Notes under the pieces: model-generated | Database searches by the model: none | Told to the model about the DNA's origin: nothing | The model's input: only the letters and a program-made list of their open reading frames with translations | Part shown: in pieces, positions 6,875-13,798 of the stretch | Layout of the letters: every line of letters begins with the position of its first letter | Position numbering within the stretch: the stretch's first letter is position 1 | Assembly (NCBI GenBank): GCA_019236085.1 | Contig: JAFAJR010000212.1 | Span: 1 to 15,698, forward strand | Length of the DNA stretch: 15,698 bases | Origin: Candidatus Dormiibacterota bacterium | GTDB taxonomy: Bacteria; Chloroflexota; Dormibacteria; Aeolococcales; Aeolococcaceae | Direction of reading: 5' to 3' | Translations under genes and position numbers: made by a program

Positions 6875-7647
6875 CAGCGGCGCCTCGCCACGATGCCACG
6901 GACATCGCCGTCGGAGTCGATGATGATGCGCGGGACACCGAAGCCGGCCTCGCGCAGCTGCTCTGCGATGACCGAGGGCTCGTCGCCTCCCAGCTCCATG
7001 ACCAGCGCGCCACCGCGGCGCAGCACGGGAGCGGCGCCCGCCACCACACGTCGCAACACCGCGGCGCCGTCGGCTCCGCCGTCATACGCGGTGGTCGTCT
7101 CGTGGGTGAAGGTGTCCCGCTGCAGAAACATCAGCTCTGCCGTCGGCACATCCGGCGCGGCCGCGACCACCACGTCCACGGCGCCTCGCAACCCGGCGGG
7201 CAACGGTTCGTAGAGATCGCCGCACAGCGCGTCGACGCCGTTCTCGACGGCGCAGGCGACGGCGACGGGATCGATGTCGGTGGCGAGGATGCGGGCCAGC
7301 GGCCGCCGCAGTGCCAGGATCTTCGCCAGTGCGCCGCTGCCGGTGCAGACGTCGACTGCGACGCCTTCATGAGGCAGCAACCGCGCCGCTGCTTTGGCGA
7401 TGAGCTCGGTCTGCGGACGGGGCACGTAGACGCCTCGTCTCACGACGATGTCGGCGCCGCAGAACCTGATCGAGCCGGTGATCCACGCAAGCGGCTCACC
7501 GGTGAGGCGGCGCTCGATCAGCGCCTCCAACCGTACAGCGTCGCCACCGCTGGCGAGACGCAGCAGGCGTGCCTCTTCGCCGGCCGAAAGAAACCCTGCT
7601 GCCGCGAGACGCGACGTCACTGAGCTACCGGCGAGCACCTGTGGCAC
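6874..7647 (-). CDS. PrmC/HemK-related methyltransferase, putative protein-(glutamine-N5) methyltransferase
   Basis: An S-adenosylmethionine-dependent methyltransferase of 257 residues, related to PrmC, which methylates the GGQ glutamine of release factors. Family marks are ERRLTGEPLAWITGSIRF (45-62), GVYVPRPQTEL (72-82), SAM-binding DVCTGSGALA (99-108), ATDIDPVAV (122-130) and the late YDGGADG (188-194). The catalytic NPPY motif is not kept: the matching site reads AAPD (163-166). This places it with the PrmC-like actinobacterial subfamily of unknown substrate rather than with true PrmC. GTG at 7647 is preceded 6 bases upstream by CACAAT, a possible leaderless -10. A GTG at 7620 is an alternative, since homologues often begin near that point. 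It ends in a TGATG overlap with the alcohol dehydrogenase and is divergent from the gene at 7706. Confidence 0.86.
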   Translation of the reverse strand: MPQVLAGSSVTSRLAAAGFLSAGEEARLLRLASGGDAVRLEALIERRLTGEPLAWITGSIRFCGADIVVRRGVYVPRPQTELIAKAAARLLPHEGVAVDVCTGSGALAKILALRRPLARILATDIDPVAVACAVENGVDALCGDLYEPLPAGLRGAVDVVVAAAPDVPTAELMFLQRDTFTHETTTAYDGGADGAAVLRRVVAGAAPVLRRGGALVMELGGDEPSVIAEQLREAGFGVPRIIIDSDGDVRGIVARRR

Positions 7648-7705
7648 GCGCCGATTGTGCGGCGGCCAAGGCGGCGGCCGCGCTGCAATCGGTCACGATG
7701 GTGCC

Positions 7706-8620
7706 GTGGATCCAACGCCTCCACCTCCCCCACCGCCAGCGCCGTGGCCGCCGAGACGCGGGTCGAGCCTGGCACGCATCGCGATAGTGGCGGTGGGCAT
7801 CCTCGTCCTCGTAGCGGTGGTCATCGTCCCGGTGACGCTCCTCGCACGGCAGCACAGCCCCAGCCCGAGCAACGGCGGCGGCGGCGCCACATCCCCACCC
7901 GTCGGCTCGCCATCGTCGTCGCTGGAGGCTCTGTACCGCCAGGCGCTGAGCGCGGCGGACACCCCGTCCGGCTGCCACTACGTGGCGACCACCAGCGGCG
8001 GCACTGCCACACAGAAGATCGTCGGCGACGCAGGGCAGCACGGCGGGCGCCAGCTCATCACGCTGTCGTCATCGTTCGGCGCGGAGCAGTTCACGCTGAT
8101 CCTGACAGGAACCACCGTGTACTTCCAGGGGAACGTCCCGGCCTTCGAGGACCAGCTGGGCGTCGCCGCGGCGGAAGCGAACACCCTGCAGGGCAGATGG
8201 ATCTCGGTTGTGGCCGGAGATGGCCCGTACAACGTGCTCCAACCTGGGATCACCGTCGCCGACCAGGCGCAGGAGCTGGGTTTGCAGCCTGCGACGTCGG
8301 GTGATGTGAGCGACGGCGGTGTCAGCGCGGTGCGGCTCAGCGGCACAGTACCGCCGCAGAACGGCGCGCCTTCCGGGAGCGGCCACCTGGACATCGCCGC
8401 CGCAACGCATCTTCCGCTGGTGTATGTCACCTCCGTCAGTGACGGACAGACAACCATCTCCAGCACCACGACCTTCAGCGCTTGGGGAAGTGCTGTGACC
8501 GAGTCTGCGCCGGCGACCCCGGTGGCCTGGTCCACGCTCGGAGCCAGCGAACCACCCGGCGGCTACGGCGGCGGCGGGGGCGGCGGTGGCGCAGCATCGC
8601 CGACACCACAGACACTCTGA
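7706..8620 (+). CDS. Anchored extracytoplasmic protein with Pro-rich N-terminus and Gly-rich C-terminus
   Basis: I do not recognise this 304-residue protein. It starts with a cytoplasmic proline run (5-16, ending PPRR), has one membrane helix (about 22-47), a low-complexity Ser/Pro/Gly linker (51-71), and a beta-rich extracytoplasmic domain (about 72-278) with many Thr/Ser/Val strands. The C-terminal tail is rich in glycine, with eight in a row (288-295). There is one cysteine (90) and no lipobox, so it is a signal-anchored protein, not a lipoprotein. The strand pattern, with a TTVYFQGN strand (136-143) and a GRW stretch (163-165), recalls the LolA/LppX-type fold that holds lipids, but that is only a resemblance. 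The GTG at 7706 is the only start near the proline run. The frame is open upstream to 7448 but overlaps the methyltransferase gene. The stop lies 6 bases before the channel-like gene. Confidence 0.72.
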   Translation: MDPTPPPPPPPAPWPPRRGSSLARIAIVAVGILVLVAVVIVPVTLLARQHSPSPSNGGGGATSPPVGSPSSSLEALYRQALSAADTPSGCHYVATTSGGTATQKIVGDAGQHGGRQLITLSSSFGAEQFTLILTGTTVYFQGNVPAFEDQLGVAAAEANTLQGRWISVVAGDGPYNVLQPGITVADQAQELGLQPATSGDVSDGGVSAVRLSGTVPPQNGAPSGSGHLDIAAATHLPLVYVTSVSDGQTTISSTTTFSAWGSAVTESAPATPVAWSTLGASEPPGGYGGGGGGGGAASPTPQTL

Positions 8621-8626
8621 CGCTCG

Positions 8627-9721
8627 ATGTGGATTGCGACAGCGGGCGGAGCGCTGCTGATCGCAGCGATGATCGCCGATGCCATCGGCACGCTGGTGGT
8701 GACGCGCGGCCGCGGTGGTCGCTGGCGCCCCACCACGGCCTGGTACGAGCTGACCTGGACCATCGTGCGCGCGGTCTCGGTGCGCCTGCCGGCGCGCGCC
8801 GGTGAGGCGCTGCTGAACGCGTACCCGGCGCTGTCGCTGCTGGGACTGCTCATTGTGTGGCTCATCGGGCTGCTGCTCGGCTGGGCTCTCGTGTACCTCG
8901 GCCTCGGGCAGCCGCCGGGCGCCCACGGAGATTGGGCCACCACTGTCTATTACGCGGGGACCGGGCTCTTCGCCGCCTCTTTCGGCAGCGCGCGCGCAAC
9001 CTCTGCACAACTGTTGAGCCTGGTGGAGACGGTGATGGGGCTCGGCACTGTGGCGTTGATGATCTCGTACCTCCCGGCGCTGTACGGCGCCTACAGCCGG
9101 CGTGAGGCGAAGCTGCTGACGCTCGACGACCCGATCGGCGGACGCATCACACCGCTGCGCGTCATTGTCGTGCACTCCGGTGGCACCGACCTGGAACGCC
9201 TGTACCGGTTCTGCGCCGATTGGGAGCAGTGGATGGCGGAGATTCTGGAGAGCCACACGTCGTACCCGATGCTCGCGCTGTTCCGCTCCCAGCATGCAGG
9301 TCAGTCGTGGATCACAGCGCTCGGCGTGGTGACCGATGCCGCAACGCTCGCCTGCGCGGCGATCGACGGCGCTGAGGCTCGCGAAGCGTATTTCCTGCAC
9401 CGCCGCGGTGCCCGCGCTGTCAACGACATCGCCGACCGTCTGCGTGTCCGCGAGGCTGAGAGCGACTGGATGACGCGTGAGAACTTCCAGGGTGCGTGGT
9501 CGGGCCTCGTCACCACGTCGTTTCCCCTGCGGCCCGAGGAGGAGACGTGGGAGCGTCTGGTCGAGTTGCGCGCGCGGTACGGGCGCCGCCTCCAGGGGCT
9601 GATCGACTTCCTGCTGGCCCCGCACGGTTTCTGGGGCCATTCCGCGGAAGAGACGGTCCGTCAGGAGGTGGCCGCCGCCGGCGCGGCTGCACGCCGGCGG
9701 GCAAGGCGGCCCAGAGCATGA
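8627..9721 (+). CDS. Ion-channel-like membrane protein with large cytoplasmic C-terminal domain
   Basis: This 364-residue protein has membrane helices at about 2-24, 68-92 and 127-152. Between the last two, residues 103-121 (WATTVYYAGTGLFAASFGS) have the position and look of a potassium-channel pore helix and filter loop, as in the two-helix Ion_trans_2 group. The TVGYG-type filter is replaced by AASFGS, so selectivity for potassium is doubtful. The C-terminal 205 residues are soluble, rich in Trp, Arg and Glu, and do not show an RCK/TrkA-N glycine motif. The last part is a basic Ala/Arg tail (345-364). The ATG lies 6 bases after the preceding stop with no own Shine-Dalgarno, so the two genes are probably translationally coupled and may work together at the membrane. 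I am confident it is coding, less so that it is a channel. Confidence 0.8.
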   Translation: MWIATAGGALLIAAMIADAIGTLVVTRGRGGRWRPTTAWYELTWTIVRAVSVRLPARAGEALLNAYPALSLLGLLIVWLIGLLLGWALVYLGLGQPPGAHGDWATTVYYAGTGLFAASFGSARATSAQLLSLVETVMGLGTVALMISYLPALYGAYSRREAKLLTLDDPIGGRITPLRVIVVHSGGTDLERLYRFCADWEQWMAEILESHTSYPMLALFRSQHAGQSWITALGVVTDAATLACAAIDGAEAREAYFLHRRGARAVNDIADRLRVREAESDWMTRENFQGAWSGLVTTSFPLRPEEETWERLVELRARYGRRLQGLIDFLLAPHGFWGHSAEETVRQEVAAAGAAARRRARRPRA

Positions 9722-9761
9722 TGCGAGTCAGCCCGATGTCAACATCACCCGGAGGAACACA

Positions 9762-10088
9762 ATGAGCGAGCTCGACGTGATCGTCATTCACATCGCGAAG
9801 GACCGGGCCGGAGAGTACGAGCGACTCTTTGCCGAACACGAGCTGCCGCGCTGGCGAGCACTCAAGGAGCGTGGCGCCTTCGTGAGTGCGCGGCTTATGC
9901 GCACCGCCTTCGGCACCGACAGGCGCGAAGACATCGTCAAGTACGTCATCGCGGTCGAAGTCTCCACACATGCAGCCCACAGTGAGCACGACGCGGACCC
10001 CGGTTTCAAGGAATTCGACAAGCTCGCAGACCCGCTGCAACCGGAGCCGCCGTTGGTGTACGGCGGCGAGATCGTGCACGGTGTCTGA
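9762..10088 (+). CDS. Small dimeric alpha/beta-barrel (ferredoxin-like) protein
   Basis: A 108-residue protein with the beta-alpha-beta-beta-alpha-beta pattern of the dimeric alpha/beta-barrel superfamily, which includes EthD-like proteins and antibiotic-biosynthesis-type monooxygenases. The first strand is LDVIVIHIA (4-12) and a helix follows with EYERLFAEHELPRWRAL (18-34). The central part carries charged residues and VKYVIAVEVST, and the C-terminus ends in a short strand (VYGGEIVHGV). No cofactor motif is visible and I cannot assign a reaction. GGAGG at 9751-9755 lies 6 bases before the ATG, one of the best ribosome sites here. Its stop overlaps the start of the GyrI-like gene by 8 bases, so the two are co-translated. 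Confidence 0.75.
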   Translation: MSELDVIVIHIAKDRAGEYERLFAEHELPRWRALKERGAFVSARLMRTAFGTDRREDIVKYVIAVEVSTHAAHSEHDADPGFKEFDKLADPLQPEPPLVYGGEIVHGV

Positions 10089-10560
10089 CGTCGAAGCCCA
10101 GACCGTTCAGGCGCGAACCCTGGCAGCGGTTCGCCGGGAGGTGGCCCCACGCGACGTGGGCGCGGCGTGGGGACCTGCCGTGGGCAAGGTCTGGGAGTTC
10201 ATCCGCAGCCAGCCGGGCCTCTGGAACGGCGGCCACAACATCTTCGTGTACCGCCGGCAGCATCCCCAAGGCGCGCTCCTGCAGTGTGACTTCGGCGTGG
10301 AGGTCACGCGGCGCTTCGAGCGCAACGGCGAGGTGTACGCAACAGAGACGCCTGCAGGCGAAGCCGCGGTTGCTGTTCATCGAGGGCCCTACAACACGCT
10401 CAACGAGGCCTATGAGGCAATTGGTGCGTGGCTCACGGCGAACCGCCGCCAGTCGGCAGGCGCCACCTGGGAGATCTATGGCGACCCCACGCCCGACCCC
10501 GCGGATACCGAGACAACAGTCCTCCAGCTTCTGGAGCCCCGGCCGACTCCGCTGGGGTAG
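10081..10560 (+). CDS. GyrI-like / AraC-type effector-binding domain protein
   Basis: This 159-residue stand-alone protein has the GyrI-like small-molecule-binding fold, the ligand-binding module of BmrR and Rob-type regulators, without any DNA-binding part. Family marks are the internal strands around NIFVYRR (53-59), the VHRGPYNTLNEAYEAIGAWL stretch (99-118) and the terminal WEIYGDPTPDP (130-140) with an acidic strand (ADTETTVLQL, 141-150). Glu131 sits at the position that often contacts cationic ligands in this family. The start is GTG at 10081, chosen because upstream in-frame sequence overlaps the preceding gene and the 8-base overlap implies coupling. The role is probably binding or sequestering of a small hydrophobic compound; that is an inference from the family. 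It ends 60 bases from a convergent gene. Confidence 0.85.
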   Translation: MSDVEAQTVQARTLAAVRREVAPRDVGAAWGPAVGKVWEFIRSQPGLWNGGHNIFVYRRQHPQGALLQCDFGVEVTRRFERNGEVYATETPAGEAAVAVHRGPYNTLNEAYEAIGAWLTANRRQSAGATWEIYGDPTPDPADTETTVLQLLEPRPTPLG

Positions 10561-10620
10561 AGCCAGATAGCTGCACGCGGTCTCGATGGCGCTTGCCGCG
10601 ACCGTCATGCGCGGACTCAA
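10561..10620. other. Convergent gap without a convincing terminator
   Basis: These 60 bases separate the GyrI-like gene from the convergent reductase-fold gene. There is a short CGCGG/CCGCG match with a 15-base loop around 10577-10601 and a small GGC-GCTT-GCC hairpin inside it, but they compete and no T-run follows. I do not call a terminator. Confidence 0.5.
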
Positions 10621-11247
10621 CTACATATGGCCGAGCTGCACCGCTCCTGCCGGCTCGTAGGTGCCGATGACGACGCCGAGCTCGCTCACAGTCACTCGAA
10701 CAGGTTTCAGTGTCGCTGGGAGGACGCCCTCGTTGAACAGCCGGCGGCCGGAGCCGAGTACGAGCGGGAAGATCATGAGCCGGAAGCGGTCGACCAGCAC
10801 ATGCCGAAACAGCGTCTGGAGCAGCGCGCCACTCCCCCACACCTGCAGCTCGTCGCCGGGTTCTTCCTTCAGCGCTTGCACCGCGGCGACGATGTCGCCG
10901 GCCAGAAGATGAGCGGTGTCCGGGTGGTCGCCGCGCCAGGTGGCGCCTGCTTCAGTGAGCGTGTTCGACACGACATATTTGGGAAGCGAGTTGATGGCCA
11001 TAGCTATCGGGTTGGCGGGGTCGGTCTGATCCGGCCAGTAGCTGCGGAAGATGTCGAACGTCCTCCGTCCGAGAAGAAATGCGCTTGCGTGGCTGTTGAG
11101 CTCTGTGACGAACTCCCCCACCGCTGGGTCGGGAAACGGAGCCTGCCAGCCGCCGAAGGCGAAGCTGTCACTGGGATCTTCCTCAGGTCCGCCGGGAGCC
11201 TGCATCACGCCGTCGAGGGTCAGGAACGTCTGAACGGTGAGCTTCAT
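10621..11247 (-). CDS. Dihydrofolate-reductase-fold protein (RibD C-terminal family, YwjB/YyaP-like)
   Basis: A 208-residue protein of the RibD_C/dihydrofolate-reductase-like family, NADPH-binding reductases mostly of unknown substrate. It begins with the family strand MKLTVQTFLTLDGVMQAPGG (1-20). It then shows LLGRRTFDIFRSYWP (about 58-72), which binds the nicotinamide cofactor in relatives, KYVVSNTL (about 90-97), and the C-terminal ELQVWGSGALLQTL followed by FPLVLGSGRRLFNEG. The ATG has no Shine-Dalgarno. A TACCCT box on the minus strand (11270-11265), 17 bases upstream of the ATG, could be the -10 of its own promoter. The gene lies 59 bases after the LysE-type gene on the same strand, so it may be partly co-transcribed. 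The real substrate is unknown; such genes are not a source of tetrahydrofolate by default. Confidence 0.9.
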   Translation of the reverse strand: MKLTVQTFLTLDGVMQAPGGPEEDPSDSFAFGGWQAPFPDPAVGEFVTELNSHASAFLLGRRTFDIFRSYWPDQTDPANPIAMAINSLPKYVVSNTLTEAGATWRGDHPDTAHLLAGDIVAAVQALKEEPGDELQVWGSGALLQTLFRHVLVDRFRLMIFPLVLGSGRRLFNEGVLPATLKPVRVTVSELGVVIGTYEPAGAVQLGHM

Positions 11248-11306
11248 GTCAGCACAGACGACGCAGGGTATCCATTCTCATCGTGACCCGACCGTTGTTG
11301 CAGCTG

Positions 11307-11924
11307 TCAGCGCCGCTCCGTCGCCAGGCGCACCCCGAAGGCCACCAGTGCGAGACCCGTCACCGTGTCCAGCACCCGTCGGATGGGCGGCCGCAGGAGG
11401 AAGGATTTCGCCTTGACGATGGCCAGGACGTACAACGTCAACCACGCCATCGTCATGCAGGAGAACAGGAGGGCGTGCAGCTCCAGGCCGGTGAACGTGC
11501 TGGCGAACTGCGGTAGCAGGCTGAGGAAGAACACGACCATCTTCGGGTTGCCCAGATTGCTCAACGCGCCCTGGCGCAGCGCCGTGGGGATGCCGAGCGA
11601 GGTGCGGCGAAAAGCATCACCGCCGGCTCTGCTCGCGGTTCCGCGCACCGCGGCAATCAGCGCGGTGACGCCAAGAAACGTGAGGTACGCGGCGCCGGCG
11701 ATGCGAAGCGTGAGAAAGGCCGGCTGGGATGCAACGATCAACGCGCCGATTCCTGCGCTCGTCGCCAGCGCCCACACTGATTGGCCGAGCACTATGCCTG
11801 CGCTCGTGGCGAGGCCAGCGCGCCGCCCGCCGCGTAGCGTGTTGCGAATGGTGAGCGCCGTGTCCTGTCCAGGGGCTGCGATGACCAGCAAGGCGATGCC
11901 CATGAACGGAAGCAGGGAGCCCAT
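11307..11924 (-). CDS. LysE/RhtB-family amino-acid or metabolite exporter
   Basis: This 205-residue inner-membrane protein has the six-helix LysE/RhtB layout, with helices at about 5-25, 35-58, 62-84, 110-130, 140-165 and 180-200. Family marks are the first loop APGQDTALTIRNTLRGGRRAG (about 17-37, relatives read PGPd), the second-helix glycine run and the cytoplasmic GALSNLGNPKMVVFFLSL region. The family exports basic or neutral amino acids, homoserine lactone or similar compounds; which one cannot be told. I start it at ATG 11924 rather than the TTG just before, since minus-strand GAGGA (complement of 11931-11935) lies 6 bases upstream. It follows doxX by 20 bases in the same direction and is probably co-transcribed with it from the divergent promoter region. 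Confidence 0.91.
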   Translation of the reverse strand: MGSLLPFMGIALLVIAAPGQDTALTIRNTLRGGRRAGLATSAGIVLGQSVWALATSAGIGALIVASQPAFLTLRIAGAAYLTFLGVTALIAAVRGTASRAGGDAFRRTSLGIPTALRQGALSNLGNPKMVVFFLSLLPQFASTFTGLELHALLFSCMTMAWLTLYVLAIVKAKSFLLRPPIRRVLDTVTGLALVAFGVRLATERR

Positions 11925-11944
11925 CAAGCGTCCTCAGGTGGTGG

Positions 11945-12295
11945 TCAGTGCAGGAGTGTGATTGTCGCTCCGAGGTACGCGGCGTCCACCGCGCCGAAGA
12001 TAAGCGCAGGCGCGGCTGTCGCGAGGCCATCGCGGTGAAGTACGTGCGCGGAGAGCGCTCCTCCCAGCAGCAGTAGCAGGCCGACGGCAGCGAGCACGCC
12101 GATGACTGGCACCGCCAGACCAAGCAGCACGCCCCCGGCGCCGGCGAGCTCCAAGAGGCCGATCCTCCGGTATGCGTTGACGCTGAAGCCGAGATGCATC
12201 GCCCGCTGCCGCATCGCGGGCAGAGCAAGCACCTTGGCCGCACCGATGAGCAGGAACCCCAGCGCGAGCATTGCCCCGAGTACCCAGATCGTCAT
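11945..12295 (-). CDS. DoxX-family membrane protein
   Basis: A 116-residue protein with four membrane helices (about 3-24, 44-66, 68-86 and 95-114), the DoxX pattern. It has LLIGAAKVLALPAM (15-28) after helix 1, the GLLELAGAGGVLLGL helix (46-60) and a short His-containing loop (HVLHRDG). DoxX-type proteins are linked to oxidative stress responses and thiosulfate metabolism in different bacteria; the role here is open. I chose ATG 12295 because GGAGG (complement of 12303-12307) lies 7 bases upstream and a promoter lies just beyond. The frame is open to 12361, but that part overlaps the promoter elements and is not family-like. It is divergent from the TetR-family gene, which commonly marks a regulator and its target. 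Confidence 0.88.
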   Translation of the reverse strand: MTIWVLGAMLALGFLLIGAAKVLALPAMRQRAMHLGFSVNAYRRIGLLELAGAGGVLLGLAVPVIGVLAAVGLLLLLGGALSAHVLHRDGLATAAPALIFGAVDAAYLGATITLLH

Positions 12296-12323
12296 GACTG
12301 AACCTCCACTTGACATCTCATAC

Positions 12324-12361
12324 TTGACGTTATTATCATACATGATGAAATCGTCAGTCAA
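12324..12361. promoter_or_regulatory. Overlapping divergent promoters and 32-base imperfect palindrome between doxX and tetR
   Basis: This AT-rich patch stands out from the GC-rich surroundings. On the minus strand, TTGACT (12361-12356) and GATAAT (12337-12332), 18 bases apart, form a good sigma-70-type promoter for doxX. On the plus strand, TTGACG (12324-12329) and TGAAAT (12346-12351), 16 bases apart, could serve tetR. A palindrome centred on 12340.5 joins them: TGACG (12325-12329) pairs with CGTCA (12352-12356), and ATCAT (12335-12339) with ATGAT (12342-12346). Twelve of 16 positions per arm match. It covers a -35 and a -10 element, an ideal place for a TetR-type dimer pair to repress both directions. 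The binding protein is inferred, not shown. Confidence 0.65.
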
Positions 12362-12390
12362 GGCCTGAGGGCCACAGGAGGTTCTCCCCG

Positions 12391-13161
12391 ATGCCGACAG
12401 GGACCCGCCCGCGGCGAGACGGCGCCGGAGACCGCAGCGATCCCACGAAGCCGGGGGATCGCCGGGCTCGTGCCAAGGCGCGGACGCGATCGGCCTTGCT
12501 CGAGGCGGCGCAGCGATTCATCGTCGACGGCCGGCTCCACGCGCCAATCCTCGAGATCACACAGGCGGCGGACGTCGGCCTCGGCTCCTTCTACAACCAC
12601 TTCGAGAGCCGAGAGGCGCTGTTCGCCGCGGCAACCGAGGAAGCCTTGGAGTCGCTCGGCCTGCTTCTGGATCAGCTGAGCGCGGGATTCGCGGATCCCG
12701 CCGCGACGTTCGCTCAGGGCTTCCGCTTGATGGGCAGACTGCTCCGAAGCGAGCCGTTGCTGATGCACGTTGCGTTCAGCAGCGGGCCGGCCTTGATCCA
12801 TGCGTCGCGTGGCCTGGTGCCCCGCGCCCGGCGTGATCTCGAGGCAGGCGTTTGGAACGGTCGCTTCAAGCTCCGTGATCCCGAGGTCGCCCTCGGCATC
12901 ATCGTGGGAACCGCGCTCTGTCTCGAGGAGCTGCTTCGGGAGCAACCTGAACGCGACGCCGCCTCGGCGACGGATCAGGCAGCAGCGGGGGTGCTGCGCA
13001 TGCTGGGCCTAACCCCTGATGAGGCTGATCTCATCGCCGGACGGCCGTTGCCGGATGTCCAGCTCAACATCGCCGGCAGCGCCTCCCCCATTCCAGACGA
13101 CAAACGCCGCCATCGCCCGCAGCGGCGGAACTTACCTACACGCGGGCACAAGGAGGACTGA
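12391..13161 (+). CDS. TetR/AcrR-family transcriptional regulator
   Basis: A 256-residue DNA-binding regulator. The N-terminal helix-turn-helix lies at about 29-80, with ARTRSALLEAAQRFIV (30-45), ITQAADVGLGSFYNHFESRE (56-75) as the turn and recognition helix, and ALFAAA as helix 4. The remaining helices form the ligand pocket, and the ligand is unknown. The N-terminal 28 residues are polar and basic. The C-terminus after about 215 is an unusual proline- and arginine-rich tail of some 40 residues, longer than in typical TetR proteins of 190-220 residues. The ATG is set by AGGAGG at 12376-12381, nine bases upstream. It is divergent from doxX-lysE across a palindromic promoter and lies 3 bases before the HdeD-type gene. 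It therefore probably controls itself, hdeD and doxX. Confidence 0.93.
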   Translation: MPTGTRPRRDGAGDRSDPTKPGDRRARAKARTRSALLEAAQRFIVDGRLHAPILEITQAADVGLGSFYNHFESREALFAAATEEALESLGLLLDQLSAGFADPAATFAQGFRLMGRLLRSEPLLMHVAFSSGPALIHASRGLVPRARRDLEAGVWNGRFKLRDPEVALGIIVGTALCLEELLREQPERDAASATDQAAAGVLRMLGLTPDEADLIAGRPLPDVQLNIAGSASPIPDDKRRHRPQRRNLPTRGHKED

Positions 13162-13164
13162 ACG

Positions 13165-13764
13165 ATGTCTCACGTACAAGGTGACATCACGGACACCCTG
13201 AGACGAGTCGGAGGGGCGTGGCAATGGGTACTGGCATTCGGAGCCGTCGGCGTCGCCGCCGGGCTCTGCATGTTCTTCTTCACCGGACAGGCGCTCTTCG
13301 TGATCGCTGTGACGTTCGGTGTGTGGCTCATCATGGGCGGGGTCTATCGCTTCCTCGCGGCGTTTTCGGTGCCCATCGAGAAAGGCTGGCTGCAAGCGCT
13401 CTATGCGGTTCTGTCGATGATTTCGGTGGCCATCGGTGCGTACCTGATCGCCCACCCGGTGTTGAGCCTGCTCGTGCTGACCTTGACCGTCGGCTTCTTC
13501 TGGATCATCGCCGGGATGATCGAGCTCTTCGCGGGGGTGGAGCTGAGGGGGATGCCGCACCGCGGCTGGCTCATCTTCGGTGGCGTTGTGGGCGTCGTCG
13601 CCGGCTGGATCATCATCTTCTCGCCGGGCATCTCGACCCTCGCTCTCGCGCTGTTGCTCGGTTCCTGGCTCGTCGTTTACGGGCTGACGGCAGTCGCTGG
13701 TGCCTTCCGTCTACGAAAACTCACGCGCCCTGCCCGGGCCATCCTGCACGCGCGGCACGTCTAG
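13165..13764 (+). CDS. HdeD-family (DUF308) membrane protein
   Basis: This 199-residue protein has six membrane helices arranged in three hairpins, at about 20-40, 43-65, 72-93, 98-122, 130-150 and 155-178, the HdeD/DUF308 pattern. Visible marks are LRRVGGAWQWVLAFGAVGVA near the start and repeated GVWLIMGGVYRFLAAF / GFFWIIAGMIELFAGV / GSWLVVYGLTAVAGAF segments, which show an internal threefold repeat. HdeD of E. coli helps in acid resistance at high cell density; the role here is unknown. AGGAGG at 13151-13156 lies inside the end of tetR, 8 bases before the ATG, and only 3 bases separate the genes, so the two are co-transcribed. A strong terminator hairpin begins 35 bases after its stop. Confidence 0.9.
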   Translation: MSHVQGDITDTLRRVGGAWQWVLAFGAVGVAAGLCMFFFTGQALFVIAVTFGVWLIMGGVYRFLAAFSVPIEKGWLQALYAVLSMISVAIGAYLIAHPVLSLLVLTLTVGFFWIIAGMIELFAGVELRGMPHRGWLIFGGVVGVVAGWIIIFSPGISTLALALLLGSWLVVYGLTAVAGAFRLRKLTRPARAILHARHV

Positions 13765-13798
13765 GTTGCGCGCCGGCGGATGCGCCGGCCTCTCATCG

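Noticed and set aside
8569..8590. GGC/GGN run as a tandem repeat or mobile-element scar
   Set aside because: It is the coding sequence of the polyglycine tail in the correct frame, low-complexity rather than a repeat element.
8069..9640. Long minus-strand open frame of 523 codons
   Set aside because: It lies antisense to the secreted-protein and channel-like genes, is Arg/Gln/His-rich and has no recognisable domain.
13770..13790. GCCGGC repeat before the main hairpin, as a separate terminator
   Set aside because: The arms are short self-complementary GC blocks with several competing pairings; the 13799-13830 hairpin is far stronger.
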